NCBI GenBank assembly: GCA_026002265.1
Contig: BOBG01000087.1
Coordinates: 1-8,514, forward strand
DNA: 8,514 nt
Direction: 5' to 3'
From: Spirochaetia bacterium
GTDB lineage: Bacteria > Spirochaetota > Spirochaetia > Treponematales > Breznakiellaceae
Within the stretch, counting starts at the first letter, position 1, and each line of letters opens with the position of its first letter. Below, piece by piece: positions 1 to 5,967 of this stretch. The notes under the pieces were generated by a model, which worked only from the letters and a program-made list of their open reading frames with translations, did not search any database and had not been told where the DNA came from. A program made the translations under genes and the position numbers.

Positions 1-75
1 GTTCCGGAATCTATACGGGAAAAACAGATAGAGCTGCTGAACCGGATACGGAATGGAGAATTGCAGCTCCGTTAA
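1..75 (+). CDS. 3' end of an unidentified gene (C-terminal 24 residues)
   Basis: Frame 1 is open from the first base to a TAA at 73-75 and encodes a charged, probably helical tail ending in IELLNRIRNGELQLR. The codon choice (CGG for Arg, CCG for Pro) matches the confirmed genes in the window. The stop is followed at once by a T-run and a promoter, as expected at a gene boundary. The fragment is too short to assign a family. It sits 317 bp upstream of the terD pair on the same strand, but the promoter in between suggests it is not simply co-transcribed with them. It could be a chance open frame, though the composition argues against that. Confidence 0.5.
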   Translation, partial: VPESIREKQIELLNRIRNGELQLR

Positions 76-82
76 ATTTTTT

Positions 83-111
83 TTGACATACTATTAAAAC
101 CGGTGTAGGAT
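83..111 (+). promoter_or_regulatory. sigma-70 type promoter for the terD pair
   Basis: A perfect -35 box TTGACA (83-88) is followed after 17 bp by TAGGAT (106-111), a 4-of-6 match to the -10 consensus. Transcription would start near 118 and give an unusually long leader of about 275 nt before the terD start codon. An alternative -10, TATATT at 111-116, has a 22-bp spacer and is less likely. Confidence 0.6.
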
Positions 112-187
112 ATATTTTGTCCGTGAATTAGGGAGAGGTCTACGAATGTACACTAATAAGGGAAATTAATTAGTGAATAGTCGTGTG

Positions 188-211
188 TATTCGTGGACAG
201 CTTCCGGTGTT
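188..211 (+). repeat. dispersed copy of the 141-bp repeat end motif
   Basis: The 24 bases match positions 6418-6441 at 21 of 24 without gaps: TATTCGTGGAC, five variable bases, then CCGGTGTT. In the 6.0-6.4 kb array this motif ends each repeat unit and is followed by a GACAG-containing element. Here too it runs straight into a GACAG-containing hairpin, so the arrangement as well as the sequence is shared. Confidence 0.65.
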
Positions 212-233
212 CCCTTCGACAGGCTCAGGGAAC
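209..233 (+). repeat. short palindrome with CGACAGGCTC core
   Basis: GTTCCCT (209-215) and AGGGAAC (227-233) are perfect inverted repeats around an 11-base loop, TCGACAGGCTC. The core ACAGGCTC recurs in the larger hairpin at 283-324. From memory, similar intergenic palindromes are widespread in environmental bacterial genomes; I could not verify that here. Confidence 0.6.
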
Positions 234-267
234 GCCTCCGACTGATTCAGAGAACGCTTTCAATTAC

Positions 268-349
268 GAGGGGGGTGCCGGCATCACGACAGGCTCGATG
301 CCCGGTTATCGAGCCTGTCGTGATAGAGGCAGGGGGAAGACACCCCCTC
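268..349 (+). repeat. nested long hairpin in the terD leader
   Basis: The inner stem is a perfect 17-bp inverted repeat (283-299 with 308-324) around an 8-base loop. TGCC (276-279) can pair with GGCA (328-331). An outer stem pairs GAGGGGGGTG (268-277) with CACCCCCTC (341-349), with one bulged G. No T-run follows, so it is not a classic terminator. It may be an RNA structure in the leader, a cruciform, or an inserted palindromic repeat element; it shares the ACAGGCTC core with the hairpin at 209-233. Confidence 0.75.
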
Positions 350-380
350 ATTCTGGTTTAATTCATATTTATTCATATTT

Positions 381-385
381 GGAGG
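381..385 (+). promoter_or_regulatory. ribosome binding site of the first terD gene
   Basis: GGAGG lies 7 nt before the ATG at 393, ideal spacing, and fixes that start. Confidence 0.85.
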
Positions 386-392
386 TATTTTT

Positions 393-971
393 ATGACTAT
401 TAATTTGCAGAAAGGTGGAAAAGTTGATTTGACAAAGACTAACCCCGGTTTATCTAAATTGATTGTGGGGCTGGGTTGGGATGTCAATAAATATGACGGC
501 CGGGGTGATTTCGATCTCGATGCATCGGCATTTTTGCTTGGGGCAAATGACCGGGTTACCAACGAAAAAGATTTTATTTACTACAATAATAAAAAACATA
601 CAAGCGGTTCGGTTTTTTCTACGGGCGATAATCGTACCGGAAAAGGTGAGGGCGATGATGAGCAAATTAAGGTTGATCTCGCGCTCGTGCCGACTGAGAT
701 TCAAAGAATTGATTTTACGGTAACGATTTACGAGGCAGATGCCCGGCGGCAGAATTTCGGACAGGTGGCGAATGCCTACATCCGGATTATCAACGAAAAC
801 ACGAAAGAGGAACTGATACGTTACGATTTGGGTGAGGATTTTTCGGTTGAAACTGCCATTGTTGTCGGTGAGTTGTACCGGAGTGGGGCAGAGTGGAAAT
901 TCAGCGCGATTGGGAGTGGCTTCCGGGGCGGTTTGGCCGCGCTGGCGACTAACTTTGGCCTTTCGGTGTAA
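393..971 (+). CDS. terD: TerD-family stress protein, first paralogue
   Basis: A 192-residue single-domain TerD protein. TerD/TerE/TerZ/CABP proteins bind calcium and take part in tellurite resistance, general stress, phage tolerance or colicin resistance; the biochemical role is unsettled. Family marks seen: the N-terminal INLQKG strand (3-8), LIVGLGWD (23-30), the acidic DLDASAF motif (41-47), the conserved TGDN (77-80) followed by an acidic GEGDDEQI (85-92) that helps form the calcium sites, the A-Y/F-IRI block (128-132), and EWKFSAIG (167-174). Length is normal for the family. It has no cysteine. No signal peptide is seen, so it is cytoplasmic. The next gene, a diverged paralogue, starts 2 bp after its stop. 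No TerB or TerC partner is visible. Of the TerD subtypes I cannot say which it is. Confidence 0.92.
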   Translation: MTINLQKGGKVDLTKTNPGLSKLIVGLGWDVNKYDGRGDFDLDASAFLLGANDRVTNEKDFIYYNNKKHTSGSVFSTGDNRTGKGEGDDEQIKVDLALVPTEIQRIDFTVTIYEADARRQNFGQVANAYIRIINENTKEELIRYDLGEDFSVETAIVVGELYRSGAEWKFSAIGSGFRGGLAALATNFGLSV

Positions 972-973
972 CG

Positions 974-1543
974 ATGTCCATCAACCTGCAAAAGGGGCAA
1001 CAGGTCAACCTATCGAAAGAGGACGGCGGGGATCTCTCAAAAGTGATTGTGGGACTCGGCTGGGACATTGCCCGCCGGGGTAGTGCTGTCGATTGTGACG
1101 CATCTGCGATTCTCTGCGATAAAAATGGGAAAAGCGCCGGAATTGCGGATACCATTTATTTTTCCAACCGGACTCATCCTTCTCAATCTATTTATCACAC
1201 CGGTGACAATTTAACCGGTGAAGGCGCGGATGATGATGAGCAAATTATCGTTGATTTGCAGCGGCTGCCTTTCCGGTACGATAAAATTGTATTCGTGGTA
1301 AATATATACAAAGGAGATGAGCGTAAGCAGCATTTTGCTATGATTCAAAATGCCTTTATCCGGATTGTTGATAGTGATACCGGAAAAGAACTTCTCAGGT
1401 ATAATCTCTCAGAAGATTGTCCCGGTATGACCGGCATGGTGTTCGGCGAAATAGTCCGGAACAATGGAAAGTGGAAATTCAGCGCGATAGGTAAACCGGT
1501 AAAAGCCAGTTATATTATGGATTTAGTCAAATTGTACAGTTGA
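974..1543 (+). CDS. terD: TerD-family stress protein, second paralogue
   Basis: A 189-residue TerD-domain protein, a tandem paralogue of the gene before it. Shared blocks: INLQKG (3-8), VIVGLGWD (24-31), the acidic motif now reading DCDASAIL (40-47), HTGDN (75-79) with EGADDDEQI (83-91), AFIRIV (127-132), and KWKFSAIG (166-173). The acidic residues expected to bind calcium are kept. Unlike its neighbour it carries three cysteines (41, 48, 149), two of them flanking the acidic motif. The ATG is 2 bp past the upstream stop with only a weak ribosome site, so it is probably translated by coupling from the same mRNA. It is cytoplasmic. The paralogues may form a hetero-oligomer, which is inference. 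The exact ter subtype is uncertain. Confidence 0.92.
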   Translation: MSINLQKGQQVNLSKEDGGDLSKVIVGLGWDIARRGSAVDCDASAILCDKNGKSAGIADTIYFSNRTHPSQSIYHTGDNLTGEGADDDEQIIVDLQRLPFRYDKIVFVVNIYKGDERKQHFAMIQNAFIRIVDSDTGKELLRYNLSEDCPGMTGMVFGEIVRNNGKWKFSAIGKPVKASYIMDLVKLYS

Positions 1544-1566
1544 AATCCGGATTTCCGGCCGGTTTC
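1542..1566 (+). terminator. possible weak terminator after the terD pair
   Basis: Overlapping the stop codon, GAAA-T-CCGG (1542-1550) can pair with CCGGTTTC (1559-1566), an 8-bp stem with one bulge, followed by AGCTTT. The first 14 bases (1542-1555) are also a perfect palindrome. The T-run is poor, so termination may be inefficient. Confidence 0.35.
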
Positions 1567-1612
1567 AGCTTTATGGAAAACGGCGTAATAATCCATCAAG
1601 AAGAACCGTACC

Positions 1613-1640
1613 GACAATTAAAAGTCTTTTCATAATTGTC
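1613..1640. repeat. inverted repeat in the convergent spacer
   Basis: GACAATTA (1613-1620) and TAATTGTC (1633-1640) are perfect 8-bp inverted repeats around 12 bases. It lies between the convergent terD and sigma genes. Its role is unknown; it may help termination. Confidence 0.5.
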
Positions 1641-1661
1641 TAGGAACTGGCGCCGAGGAGG

Positions 1662-1700
1662 AAAAAATAGAGCAGAAGACATTCTCAAAAGTCTCCTGCT
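1662..1700 (-). terminator. intrinsic terminator of the sigma factor gene
   Basis: On the minus strand AGCAGGAGAC (1700-1691) pairs with GTCTTCTGCT (1680-1671), 9 of 10 positions, around a 10-nt loop, and is followed by CTATTTTTT (1670-1662). It starts 13 bp past the sigma stop codon. On the plus strand the same hairpin is followed only by TTTGATT, so any action on terD transcripts would be weaker. Confidence 0.75.
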
Positions 1701-1713
1701 TTGATTGGCCGGA

Positions 1714-2565
1714 TTAGACTGCGCCGCGTGAGCTGTAGTTTTGTTCTGCACACCGGCGCATTTTCCGGAGTGCGCGGATTTCGATCTGACGAACCGTTTC
1801 CGGTGAAATTCCCATGCGTTCTCCGGTTCGTTTTAATGAAAAAGATTCTTCAATATCACCATTTAATTGGTACCGGTAACGAATCACCTGCCGCTCTTTT
1901 TCTTTCAGATTTTCAAGTAATTGGTCAATATGTTCACGATCTGATGCTTTCATAAAATAGTGTTCCGGATTGTAGGTCCAATCCTCATGGTGATCCAGCA
2001 CTGTACTCGATTCAGCTTCTGTTTCTTTATCCAAGGAAACAAGATCCGCCGACATATTGAGAATAAGCTCAATTTTTTCAACCGGCATCTCCAGTTCCAC
2101 GGCAATTTCTTCAGTAGTCGGTTCCCGCATAAGCTCTTGATTCAAAAGATAATACACTTTTTGAATTTTACGCCGAGTCTCTTCTTTCCGGTTCGGCAGC
2201 CTGATAATGCGTTGTTTATTCGATAAATACCGGCTGATAGATTGGCGGATCCACCAACTTGCATAGGTTGAAAACCGTACGTCTTTGTGGTGATCGTACT
2301 TCTCGGCTGCATGGATTAACCCGACATTTCCTTCCTGAATAATATCCATAAATGCAATATCAGCAGAAAGATAACCACGGGCTATTTTCACCACAAGCCG
2401 CAGATTCGATTCGACTAACTTTTGCCGGGCTTGCATGTCCCCTTTTTGAATCCGTTTAGAAAGTTCTTTTTCTTCTTCAGCGGTCAAGAGTTGGATCGAT
2501 TTAATCTGGTTAAAATAGGACTGAAGCATGGTGTCTTCACGCGTTGTTTTGCTTTCTTTTTTCAT
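1714..2565 (-). CDS. alternative RNA polymerase sigma factor, sigma-70 family group 2/RpoS-like
   Basis: A 283-residue sigma-70 family protein that would direct RNA polymerase core to a set of promoters. Domains in order: region 1.2 (about 14-65, YFNQIKSIQLLTAEEEKEL, then NLRLVVKIARGY), region 2 (about 66-125, with DIIQEGNVGLIHAAEKYD and the -10 reading RFSTYASWWIRQSI, ending RIIRLP), region 3 (about 128-180, with EPTTEEIAVEL), and region 4 (about 215-272), whose helix-turn-helix GERMGISPETVRQIEIRAL reads the -35 box. It lacks the large region 1.1 of a primary sigma factor and is RpoS-sized, so it is a stress or regulatory sigma; RpoH-like is the alternative. The ATG has a strong GGAGGA site 5 nt upstream. 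It ends in its own terminator. A -24/-12-like element upstream suggests sigma-54 control. The nearby terD pair could be a target, which is inference. Confidence 0.9.
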   Translation of the reverse strand: MKKESKTTREDTMLQSYFNQIKSIQLLTAEEEKELSKRIQKGDMQARQKLVESNLRLVVKIARGYLSADIAFMDIIQEGNVGLIHAAEKYDHHKDVRFSTYASWWIRQSISRYLSNKQRIIRLPNRKEETRRKIQKVYYLLNQELMREPTTEEIAVELEMPVEKIELILNMSADLVSLDKETEAESSTVLDHHEDWTYNPEHYFMKASDREHIDQLLENLKEKERQVIRYRYQLNGDIEESFSLKRTGERMGISPETVRQIEIRALRKMRRCAEQNYSSRGAV

Positions 2566-2570
2566 TGCAT

Positions 2571-2576
2571 TCCTCC
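2571..2576 (-). promoter_or_regulatory. ribosome binding site of the sigma factor gene
   Basis: GGAGGA on the minus strand, 5 nt before the ATG at 2565, sets the start. Confidence 0.8.
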
Positions 2577-2598
2577 ATCGTTTATCTACCTCTATAGA

Positions 2599-2614
2599 AT
2601 CAAATTCCGTGCCA
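2599..2614 (-). promoter_or_regulatory. sigma-54 (-24/-12) promoter-like element before the sigma factor gene
   Basis: The minus strand reads TGGCAC-GGAAT-TTGAT. This has the full -24 box TGGCAC, the exact 5-base spacer and TTG of the -12 box; only the C of the -12 GC is replaced by A. A start 12 nt on falls near 2588, leaving a leader of about 23 nt that contains the GGAGGA site. I see no equally good sigma-70 promoter for this gene. The missing -12 C is the main doubt. Confidence 0.5.
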
Positions 2615-2690
2615 CATGGAAAATATTTTTTTAATTATTTGCGTACTATATAATTGTTTATAAAGAAATTGAGAGCTACTACCCGGAACT

Positions 2691-2706
2691 GTCTACAATT
2701 GTATAC
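2691..2706. promoter_or_regulatory. operator-like palindrome in the divergent promoter region
   Basis: GTCTACAATTGTATAC is a 16-bp palindrome with one mismatched pair around a perfect 10-bp TACAATTGTA core. It is about 110 bp upstream of the predicted sigma-54 start, a usual distance for an enhancer-binding protein site, and about 45-60 bp upstream of the yciO start, so it could serve either gene. Confidence 0.45.
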
Positions 2707-2728
2707 AGTAATTTTATTTTTTTGTACT

Positions 2729-2756
2729 TTTACCGGAAAAAAAGATATGTTATGCT
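2729..2756 (+). promoter_or_regulatory. possible promoter for leaderless yciO mRNA
   Basis: TTTACC (2729-2734), a 16-bp spacer, then TATGCT (2751-2756), each 4 of 6 to consensus. The -10-like box ends 7 nt before the ATG at 2764, and no Shine-Dalgarno sequence is seen at that ATG. Confidence 0.3.
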
Positions 2757-2763
2757 TGATCTC

Positions 2764-3414
2764 ATGGTGCATGAATATGTGGTTCCCGGTAACCCTGATG
2801 ATCGTATTATGAGACGCGGAGCGCAGATGCTCTCCGAGGGCGCCTTGGTTGCCCTGCCCACGGACACAAGTTGGGCGCTCGCCTGTTCCTTCAGTTCCGC
2901 GGCCGGTGTAAAAAAGTTGGGGCGGATTTCCGGTGAGCGCGAGGGACGCTACTTTACCCTTCTCTGTACGGCAATTACGCGGATCAGTGAGTTATGCTCT
3001 TTGGATAATACCCGCTACCGGCTCATCAAACGTTTGATTCCGGGACCTTATGTATTTATCCTGAAAACACTTTCAGGTGCAGAAAAAGCCCTTGGACTGC
3101 GGCGGCCGGAGTTAGGGATCCGGATTCCAGATCATAAAGTGCCGCTCCGGCTTATGGAGGCGCTTAACCAGCCGCTCTACACAATAACGGCAAAACGTGA
3201 AATGATTTCCGGTAAAAAACCGGAGCAACATGATTCACTGGGAATCATTGAAGAAGATCTTTTTGAGGGCGGGGAAGAATTGGAAGGGATTCCTGGTATC
3301 GACATGATCTTGGATCCGGGTGAGGACCAGGAACGGCGCTTTTCAACAGTACTTGACATAACTGGACCTGATGTCCTGCTGCTCCGGCCCGGAGCGGGTC
3401 CGTGGCCGGTATAG
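2764..3414 (+). CDS. yciO: YciO-type protein of the Sua5/YrdC/YciO family
   Basis: A 216-residue cytoplasmic protein of the family whose Sua5/TsaC members make threonylcarbamoyl-AMP for the t6A base of tRNA; the role of the YciO branch is less clear. As recalled, it follows E. coli YciO along its length: GNPDDRI near the N-terminus, LPTDTSWALAC (PTDT at 32-35), YFTLLC (63-68), GPYVFILK (94-101), LGIRIPDH (117-124), STVLDIT (194-200) and a C-terminal LLRPG. The STS/SAN-type segment of this family is replaced by YTITAKRE (139-146), so full TsaC activity should not be assumed. The ATG at 2764 is chosen because it gives the normal YciO N-terminus; the ATG at 2752 and the TTG at 2722 would add 4 or 14 unmatched residues. 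It diverges from the sigma gene and converges on the lipoprotein gene 25 bp away. Confidence 0.82.
   Translation: MVHEYVVPGNPDDRIMRRGAQMLSEGALVALPTDTSWALACSFSSAAGVKKLGRISGEREGRYFTLLCTAITRISELCSLDNTRYRLIKRLIPGPYVFILKTLSGAEKALGLRRPELGIRIPDHKVPLRLMEALNQPLYTITAKREMISGKKPEQHDSLGIIEEDLFEGGEELEGIPGIDMILDPGEDQERRFSTVLDITGPDVLLLRPGAGPWPV
3384..3409. terminator. GC-rich hairpin at the convergent gene end
   Basis: CCGGCC-CGGA (3384-3393) pairs with TCCG-T-GGCCGG (3399-3409): 10 bp with one bulged T and a 5-base loop. It lies in the last codons of yciO, just before its stop and 31 bp beyond the lipoprotein stop. No T-run follows on either strand, so it may act as a transcription or exonuclease barrier rather than a true intrinsic terminator. 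Confidence 0.4.
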
Positions 3415-3439
3415 CTATCGGTGGTTCAGGCTCACCAAC

Positions 3440-4114
3440 TCAGGGAGCGGGTTCCGGTTGAGTTCCGTACTGATCTACTTGCGGAGTCGCTCGTTGCGGC
3501 TGATTCCCAAGATGCGCGAGGAGGAAAGATTGATCAAAAAAATCAGCGAGTTCTTTTGCCTGATTCCGGGTAAAATACATCGTAATCTGGAGTGAATCTG
3601 TCTTTGTATCAGATGCTGCCCGGCTGACATCTGCCGCTGAACGTTGAAGGAGAATCAAATAGGGATTTTTTTGGTTGAATCCGTAGCCAAGTTCTATCGT
3701 TGGAAAGGAGCGGAACCATTGCGCGAATTTAAGGGATTGCCATTCTGTTTTTGCTGACACAGTACCGTAAATATGCTGAGTACGGGAAATTCTGTCGATC
3801 AGGTTTTGCGCGTCAAAATCTTTGTGGTACTGGTCCACAGCTGTGATAAACCGGGACCGATCCGGCTCATTCCAAAATTGCCGGTAGGTGACAAATTGGT
3901 ATTTAAATTCCAAAAATACCGTATTATCCCGGGGATTAAACACAACCTCTGCTGTAGTCGTATCAAGTTTGGAAGAAAATGCTTTATCAAGCTGCATCTC
4001 CACTTCACCGACTGTGATCGGATCCACATCAGCGAGCATTACATTATTTGTTTGCAGTTTTGTTGCACAGGACAACAATAAAAAAGCAGAAAATGCACCT
4101 ATAAAAAATTTCAT
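3440..4114 (-). CDS. putative lipoprotein of unknown function
   Basis: A 224-residue protein I do not recognise as a named family. Its N-terminus is a short lipoprotein signal: Lys2, a hydrophobic stretch (3-14), then the lipobox LLSC with the acylated Cys at 16. It should be exported and anchored to a membrane by its lipidated Cys. The mature part is mixed alpha/beta with aromatic-rich segments (YRQFW 77-81; KFAQWFRSFP 129-138), a conserved-looking ELGYGF (141-146), a helix NQAKELADFFDQSFLLAHL (184-202), and a Pro/Gln-rich tail. No transmembrane segment follows the signal. It lies 41 bp downstream of lepA on the same strand but has its own promoter-like sequence inside that gap and the end of lepA. 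No catalytic motif is seen. Confidence 0.8.
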   Translation of the reverse strand: MKFFIGAFSAFLLLSCATKLQTNNVMLADVDPITVGEVEMQLDKAFSSKLDTTTAEVVFNPRDNTVFLEFKYQFVTYRQFWNEPDRSRFITAVDQYHKDFDAQNLIDRISRTQHIYGTVSAKTEWQSLKFAQWFRSFPTIELGYGFNQKNPYLILLQRSAADVSRAASDTKTDSLQITMYFTRNQAKELADFFDQSFLLAHLGNQPQRATPQVDQYGTQPEPAP

Positions 4115-4119
4115 AATTG

Positions 4120-4148
4120 ATTTTAAACGGTATTTTTATCTGAGTCAA
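4120..4148 (-). promoter_or_regulatory. sigma-70 promoter for the lipoprotein gene, possibly leaderless
   Basis: Minus strand: TTGACT (4148-4143, 5 of 6), a 17-bp spacer, then TAAAAT (4125-4120, 5 of 6). Only 5 nt separate the -10 box from the ATG at 4114, so transcription would start at or next to the start codon. No Shine-Dalgarno sequence is seen, which fits a leaderless mRNA. Confidence 0.55.
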
Positions 4149-4155
4149 GATTCAT

Positions 4156-5961
4156 TTAGTCTTCCTTTGTTTTTAACACAGCCAAAAATGCACTTTGGGG
4201 CAATTCAACATCACCGACCATTTTCATGCGCTTTTTGCCTTCTTTTTGTTTTTCCAACAGCTTCCGTTTCCGGCTAATATCGCCACCGTAACACTTTGCG
4301 AGTACATCTTTCCGGAGTGCGTTCACCGTTTCCCTCGCAATAATCTGCGAACCAATGGCTCCTTGGATCGGAATTTTAAACTGCTGCCGGGGAATTTCTT
4401 CTGAGAGCCGTTCACACACCTGCCGGGCACGGTCGTAGGCGCCATCTTTCCACACTAATTGTGCGAGCGCGTCAACCGGCTTTCCATTGAGCAGAATATC
4501 CAATTTAACGAGATCGGTTGACTTGTAACCGGTTATGTCATAATCAAATGACGCATAGCCGCGGGTTAAACTTTTGAGCCGGTCATAAAAATCAAAAAGC
4601 ACTTCTGCAAGCGGCATTTCATAGACAATTTCCACTCGTTTTTCGTCTAAATACGTCATGCCGGTCTGCACGCCGCGTTTGTCAGTGCACAGCGTCATAA
4701 TATTGCCCAAAAAAGATGATGGCGTGATAATTGCCGCCCGGATATAGGGTTCCTCAGCGTGTTCGATGCGACCCTCACCCGGATAATCGGCCGGATTATC
4801 CACAAACATATCTTCGCCGCCGTGCAAATGAACCCGGTATTTTACAGAGGGCGCCGTAAAAATGACCGATTGATCGAATTCACGCTCAAGCCGTTCCTGA
4901 ATCACCTCCAGATGCAGCAATCCAAGGAAACCGCACCGGAATCCAAAACCAAGTGCAGCAGAAGAATCCTTTTCGTACAATAAACTTGCATCATTTAATT
5001 TTAATTTTTCCATACTCGTTTTTAATTCTTCATAATCATTTGAATCGAGCGGATAAATTGACGAAAAAACGACCGGTTTAACTTCCCGGAATCCGGGTAA
5101 GGCTTCCGCGCAGGGATTTTCTGCACCGGTAACAGTATCTCCAACCCGGACATCAGAAACTGTTTTAATGCCGGCAGTGATGTAGCCGACTCCGCCGGCT
5201 GTCAACTCCGGCCGTTCAACAAGGGAAATTTTAAAGGTTCCGGCCCTTTCAACTAGGTACCCCGCACCATTGGAGCAAAATCGGATCTTTAATCCAGGGG
5301 AAATGGTCCCGTCAAAAATCCGCAGATGCACAATCACCCCTCGGTAGGGATCGTAGTGACAATCGAAAATGAGGGCCCGGAGCGGGGCATCTTTATCGCC
5401 GGCCGGCGCTGGAATCCGCGTCACAATTGCTTCAAACAGGGTATCCACACCGGTTCCCTGCCGGGCTGACACGAGCAATGCACCATCCGGATCCAAGCCA
5501 AGGTCATGCTCGATCTGCTGCTTCGCTGCCGGAATATCCGCGGCCATCATGTCGATTTTGTTGATCACCGGAATGATTTCCAGATCATGTTCGAGTGCAA
5601 GGTACATATTTGAAAGGGTTTGAGCCTGCACACCCTGCGTCGCATCGATCAACAGAAGTGCGCCTTCGCACGAGGAAATTGCCCGCGAAACCTCATAACT
5701 AAAATCAACATGTCCGGGCGTGTCCACGAGGTTGAGTTCATAGTCCCGGCCGTCAGCCGCGGTGTAGGGAATCGTCACAGCCTGACTCTTGATCGTAATG
5801 CCGCGCTCTCGCTCTATGTCCATTGTGTCAAGGATTTGATTCTGGAAATCCCGGTCAGCAATGAGATGCCCTTTTTGAATGAGCCGGTCCGCGAGCGTTG
5901 ATTTGCCATGATCAATGTGTGCGATGATGCAAAAGTTACGAATCCGGGATGTTTCTACCAT
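4156..5961 (-). CDS. lepA: elongation factor 4 (LepA), ribosomal back-translocase GTPase
   Basis: A 601-residue translational GTPase that binds the ribosome, is described as reversing translocation under stress, and is also linked to initiation or ribosome assembly. GTPase motifs: P-loop AHIDHGKST (14-22), RGIT (53-56), DTPGH (80-84), NKID (134-137) and SARQG as the fifth box. The EF-G-like domains follow, and the LepA-specific C-terminus ends with the family signature CYGGDISRKRKLLEKQKEGK and VELPQSAFLAVLK. Length matches the usual 598-605. An in-frame ATG at 6018 would add 19 unmatched residues (MEAPGLTIVISLFFRYAIF), so the ATG at 5961, which gives MVETSRIRNF like other LepA proteins, is preferred. 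No Shine-Dalgarno sequence precedes it. The upstream gap is filled by the repeat array. The lipoprotein gene follows after 41 bp. Confidence 0.97.
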   Translation of the reverse strand: MVETSRIRNFCIIAHIDHGKSTLADRLIQKGHLIADRDFQNQILDTMDIERERGITIKSQAVTIPYTAADGRDYELNLVDTPGHVDFSYEVSRAISSCEGALLLIDATQGVQAQTLSNMYLALEHDLEIIPVINKIDMMAADIPAAKQQIEHDLGLDPDGALLVSARQGTGVDTLFEAIVTRIPAPAGDKDAPLRALIFDCHYDPYRGVIVHLRIFDGTISPGLKIRFCSNGAGYLVERAGTFKISLVERPELTAGGVGYITAGIKTVSDVRVGDTVTGAENPCAEALPGFREVKPVVFSSIYPLDSNDYEELKTSMEKLKLNDASLLYEKDSSAALGFGFRCGFLGLLHLEVIQERLEREFDQSVIFTAPSVKYRVHLHGGEDMFVDNPADYPGEGRIEHAEEPYIRAAIITPSSFLGNIMTLCTDKRGVQTGMTYLDEKRVEIVYEMPLAEVLFDFYDRLKSLTRGYASFDYDITGYKSTDLVKLDILLNGKPVDALAQLVWKDGAYDRARQVCERLSEEIPRQQFKIPIQGAIGSQIIARETVNALRKDVLAKCYGGDISRKRKLLEKQKEGKKRMKMVGDVELPQSAFLAVLKTKED

Positions 5962-5967
5962 AAAAAT

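Larger units (their letters stand above)
76..392 (+). other. non-coding leader region upstream of terD
   Basis: This 317-bp stretch has no credible gene; the open frames at 173-361 and 193-396 cross the palindromes and have no ribosome site. It holds the promoter at 83-111, an inverted repeat CACTAAT/ATTAGTG (151-157 and 169-175), a 24-bp copy of the motif that ends each 141-bp repeat (188-211), a short hairpin (209-233), a nested long hairpin (268-349), and the ribosome site at 381-385. Confidence 0.7.

Noticed and set aside
173..396. Two overlapping plus-strand open frames in the terD leader
   Set aside because: They read through the palindromes, have no ribosome site, and the second runs into the terD ribosome site and start.
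2641..2660. TATAGT on the minus strand as a -10 box for the sigma gene
   Set aside because: No -35 match is found at 17-bp spacing; the -24/-12-like element nearer the gene is a better fit.
2722..2763. yciO starting at the TTG at 2722 or ATG at 2752
   Set aside because: The extra residues have no match in YciO as recalled, whereas the 2764 start aligns from the first residues.
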